Shown here piece by piece: positions 61,832 through 64,000 of a stretch of DNA of 64,000 bases. Origin of the DNA: Acidisphaera sp. L21. GTDB taxonomy: Bacteria > Pseudomonadota > Alphaproteobacteria > Acetobacterales > Acetobacteraceae. The stretch covers positions 21,405 through 85,404 of the forward strand of contig NZ_LMUY01000102.1 in the NCBI RefSeq assembly GCF_009765685.1. The letters run 5' to 3'. Each line of letters starts with the position of its first letter. Position 1 is the stretch's first letter. The notes beneath the pieces are model-generated. The model did not search any database, was not told where the DNA came from, and saw only the letters and a program-made list of their open reading frames with translations. A program made the position numbers and the translations under genes.

Positions 61832-64000
61832 ATGCGTTTCCTCATCGCGGTCCTGTTGCTGCTTTGCGTCTCCAGCCACGTCGGCGCGCAGAGCGCTCCA
61901 CCGGCCGCTGCGCCCCCGGCCACCACGCTCACCCCAGCCCAGGCGCAGGCCGTGTTGAACGTACTGCAGGACGACAAGGCGCGGGCCCAGTTCACCGCGG
62001 TACTGCAGGATATGGTGCGCGCCAATCCTGCCGCCGCACCAGCCAAGCCCTCCGTGGTGCCGCTGGCCGCCGATAGTGTGGGGGCGCAATTGCTGGTCGC
62101 CGGATCACACTGGGCCAGCGAATTGGCGGCCCAGTTCTCGGCCACGTCCCAGGCCATCGGCGACGTGCCGCTGCTGTGGCGCTGGGTGGAGGGCACTGCC
62201 ACCGATGCCGCCGCCCGCGCCCGGGTGCTGGAAACCGGCTGGCGCCTGGTCGTGATTGCGTTGGTGGCCTGGTTGGTGGAGTGGGGGGCCCGTGCCGTGC
62301 TGCGCCGTCCCCGGCGCCTGTTGGCCGCCCGCGCCCCTGCCGACGAGCCGGTCGCCACCGACCTGCCGGACGGCCAGCAGGCCGCCCAGGCCAGTAAGCA
62401 CCCCGGCTTCAGCGTCGCCTGGCGCATGCTGCGGCGGCTGCCCTTCGTGCTGATCGCCTTGATCCTGGACCTTATTCCCGTCGTGGTGTTCGCCGCCGTT
62501 GGCCACGCCATGCTCACCACGCCGCTCGGCGTCACCACCAACACGCGGCTGGTCGTGCTGGCGATCGTGGATGCCTACGTGGTCTGCCGGGTGATCATGT
62601 GCATCACCCGTAGCTTCGTCTCCCCAACCGATCACCGGCTACGCCTGATTCAATGTGACGACCAGGCGGCTGAGTTCATCGAGAACTGGGTGCGCTGGAT
62701 CAGCGTCGTGGCGGTGTTCGGCTTTGCGACGGCGCAGGTCGGGTCACTGTTCGGGCTGTATCGCTCGGCCTACGACGTGCTCATCAAGCTGGTGGCGCTG
62801 GTGGTGCACGTCATGCTGGTCATCGTGGTGGTGCAGTCCCGCCACGGCGTGGCGCACCGCTTGCGGGCCCGCAAGAACAAGAAGGGCCTGCTGGCCAGCT
62901 TGCAGAACCACTTCGCCGCGAATTGGCACTTGATCGCGATCTTCTACATCGTCGCCCTGTGGCTGGTCGCCGCGGCCGAGATCCGGGACGGGTACGAACG
63001 GCTGCTGCACTTCTTCATCGTCACCGTCGCCGTCAGCATCGTCGCCCGTCTACTCGCCATCGTCCTGCTCGGCGGGTTGGACCGCAGCCTGCGCATCGGG
63101 TCCGACACGTCCAGCCGCTTCCCCGGGTTGGAGCAGCGCTTGATCTACTACTACCCGGCGCTGCGCGTGCTGGTGATCGTCGTCGTCGCCGCCACCACCT
63201 TCGTCGCATTGCTGGAGGTATGGGGTTTCGCCCCCCTTGGCTGGTTCGCGGCCGGCGCCCTGGGGGAACGGCTGCTTTCCGCGCTCGGCACCTCCGGAAT
63301 CGCCGTCCTGGTCGCCGTGATGGTGTGGGAGGCCGCGAATGCCGGCGTTGAAAACAAGGTCGCCAGCCTGACCCGGGCGGCGCAGACCGCCCGCGCGGCC
63401 CGTCTGCGCACCCTGCTGCCGATGCTGCGCACGGGGTTGTTCGTGGCGATCCTCATCGTGACCGGGCTCATCGTTCTGAGCCAGATTGGTCTGAACATCG
63501 CGCCCTTGCTGGCCGGTGCTGGCGTGCTGGGCGTCGCCATCGGCTTCGGCTCCCAGAAACTGGTGCAGGATCTCATCACCGGGTTGTTCCTGTTGCTGGA
63601 AAACACCATGCAGGTTGGCGACGTGGTGACACTGGGCGGGTTGAGCGGCACGGTCGAATACCTCTCGATCCGCACCATCCGGCTGCGTGCCATCGACGGA
63701 TCGGTGCACATCATCCCGTTCTCCTCCGTCACCACCGTCACCAACCAGACGCGGGATTTCGCCTACGCCGTGTTCGACCTGCCGATCGGGTTGAACGAGG
63801 AGCCGGATGCCATCAGCGACCTGCTGCGCACCGCGGCGAAAGCCATGCGGGCGGAGCCGCGGTGGGAGGACGTCATCACCTCCGACCTGGACGTGATGGG
63901 GGTCTACGCCTTCACCGACACGGCCTGGACACTGCGGGTCCGATTGCGCACCACCGCGTCCCAGCGCTGGGCGGTGAACCGGGAGTTCAATCGCCGGGTG
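61832..64000 (+). CDS. Large MscS-family mechanosensitive channel (cut by window end)
   Basis: At least 723 residues; the frame is still open at the last base. A signal peptide (cleaved near GAQ, residue 20) leads to a periplasmic stretch rich in Ala and Pro, then about nine to eleven TM helices and finally the MscS core. The pore helix reads GVLGVAIGFGSQKLVQDLITGLFLLLE, followed by the beta domain QVGDVVTLGGLSGTVEYLSIRTIRLR and IIPFSSVTTVTNQTRDF. Such large MscS relatives open under membrane tension to release solutes on osmotic downshift. A short C-terminal part is missing. Confidence 0.93.
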   Translation, partial: MRFLIAVLLLLCVSSHVGAQSAPPAAAPPATTLTPAQAQAVLNVLQDDKARAQFTAVLQDMVRANPAAAPAKPSVVPLAADSVGAQLLVAGSHWASELAAQFSATSQAIGDVPLLWRWVEGTATDAAARARVLETGWRLVVIALVAWLVEWGARAVLRRPRRLLAARAPADEPVATDLPDGQQAAQASKHPGFSVAWRMLRRLPFVLIALILDLIPVVVFAAVGHAMLTTPLGVTTNTRLVVLAIVDAYVVCRVIMCITRSFVSPTDHRLRLIQCDDQAAEFIENWVRWISVVAVFGFATAQVGSLFGLYRSAYDVLIKLVALVVHVMLVIVVVQSRHGVAHRLRARKNKKGLLASLQNHFAANWHLIAIFYIVALWLVAAAEIRDGYERLLHFFIVTVAVSIVARLLAIVLLGGLDRSLRIGSDTSSRFPGLEQRLIYYYPALRVLVIVVVAATTFVALLEVWGFAPLGWFAAGALGERLLSALGTSGIAVLVAVMVWEAANAGVENKVASLTRAAQTARAARLRTLLPMLRTGLFVAILIVTGLIVLSQIGLNIAPLLAGAGVLGVAIGFGSQKLVQDLITGLFLLLENTMQVGDVVTLGGLSGTVEYLSIRTIRLRAIDGSVHIIPFSSVTTVTNQTRDFAYAVFDLPIGLNEEPDAISDLLRTAAKAMRAEPRWEDVITSDLDVMGVYAFTDTAWTLRVRLRTTASQRWAVNREFNRRV

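Overview
The window reads as chromosomal DNA of an alphaproteobacterium, most likely Acetobacteraceae. It has high GC and dense operons with many ATGA/TGATG start-stop overlaps. Its cellulose locus is of the Komagataeibacter type: a GH8 endoglucanase, a Ccp-like protein, a fused BcsA-BcsB, BcsC and BcsD. It also carries alphaproteobacterial markers such as an MbfA-type rubrerythrin/VIT fusion and an etfBA-hbd block. Species cannot be fixed from sequence alone.

Layout. 1-2.7 kb: a small DUF6476-like membrane protein, tRNA-Glu(CTC), then a lower-GC patch with a PEP-CTERM surface protein behind a good sigma-54 type promoter and an unrecognised membrane protein. 2.7-4.3 kb: an unusual radical SAM protein with its SPASM-like Cys cluster in front of the core. 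4.3-8.9 kb: a molybdate/tungstate cluster (binding protein, fused permease-ATPase, ModE-like regulator, TrmO-like protein, Cys-less Moco-fold periplasmic protein, molbindin). 9-11.5 kb: a DipZ-C-like thioredoxin, the 3' remnant of a CcdA-like gene, and a DUF2325 protein. 11.6-16.9 kb: aldehyde dehydrogenase, cyclase-family hydrolase, flavin monooxygenase and M29 aminopeptidase, which look like a small catabolic set. 16.9-30.8 kb: an EAL protein, secDF, lpxB with a Gfo/Idh oxidoreductase, nitrilase-like and GNAT proteins, DUF952, hisI, a metC-sseA-alaX-nudix run, an XRE regulator and hyi. 30.9-35.9 kb: an AI-2E family permease and a dppBCDF peptide importer without its binding protein. 35.9-43.2 kb: mbfA (with a Fur-like box and a hairpin over its start codon), purH, a GT4 glycosyltransferase, a heparinase-like protein, rpe and rsmB. 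43.3-45.4 kb: an ArnT-like transferase and a small secreted protein. 45.6-58.8 kb: the cellulose operon, ending in AlgJ-like and AlgF-like genes. 58.8-64 kb: hbd, etfA, etfB, a twin-TM protein and a large MscS channel cut by the window end.

How it works together. The centrepiece is a crystalline-cellulose secretion operon: GH8 trimming enzyme, Ccp-like and BcsD organisers of the terminal complex, the c-di-GMP-responsive BcsAB synthase and the BcsC outer-membrane pore. It is followed by two alginate-acetylation-type proteins, which suggests the exported glucan is O-acetylated or otherwise modified. No membrane acyltransferase (AlgI/WssH) is present in the window. The EAL protein at 17-18 kb is a possible, unproven, contributor to c-di-GMP turnover. 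The Mo/W cluster is a self-contained import, sensing and storage unit. No CRISPR array, IS element, rRNA or phage gene was seen. No gene-free stretch exceeds about 300 bases; the longest are 503-789 and 4270-4568, both described.
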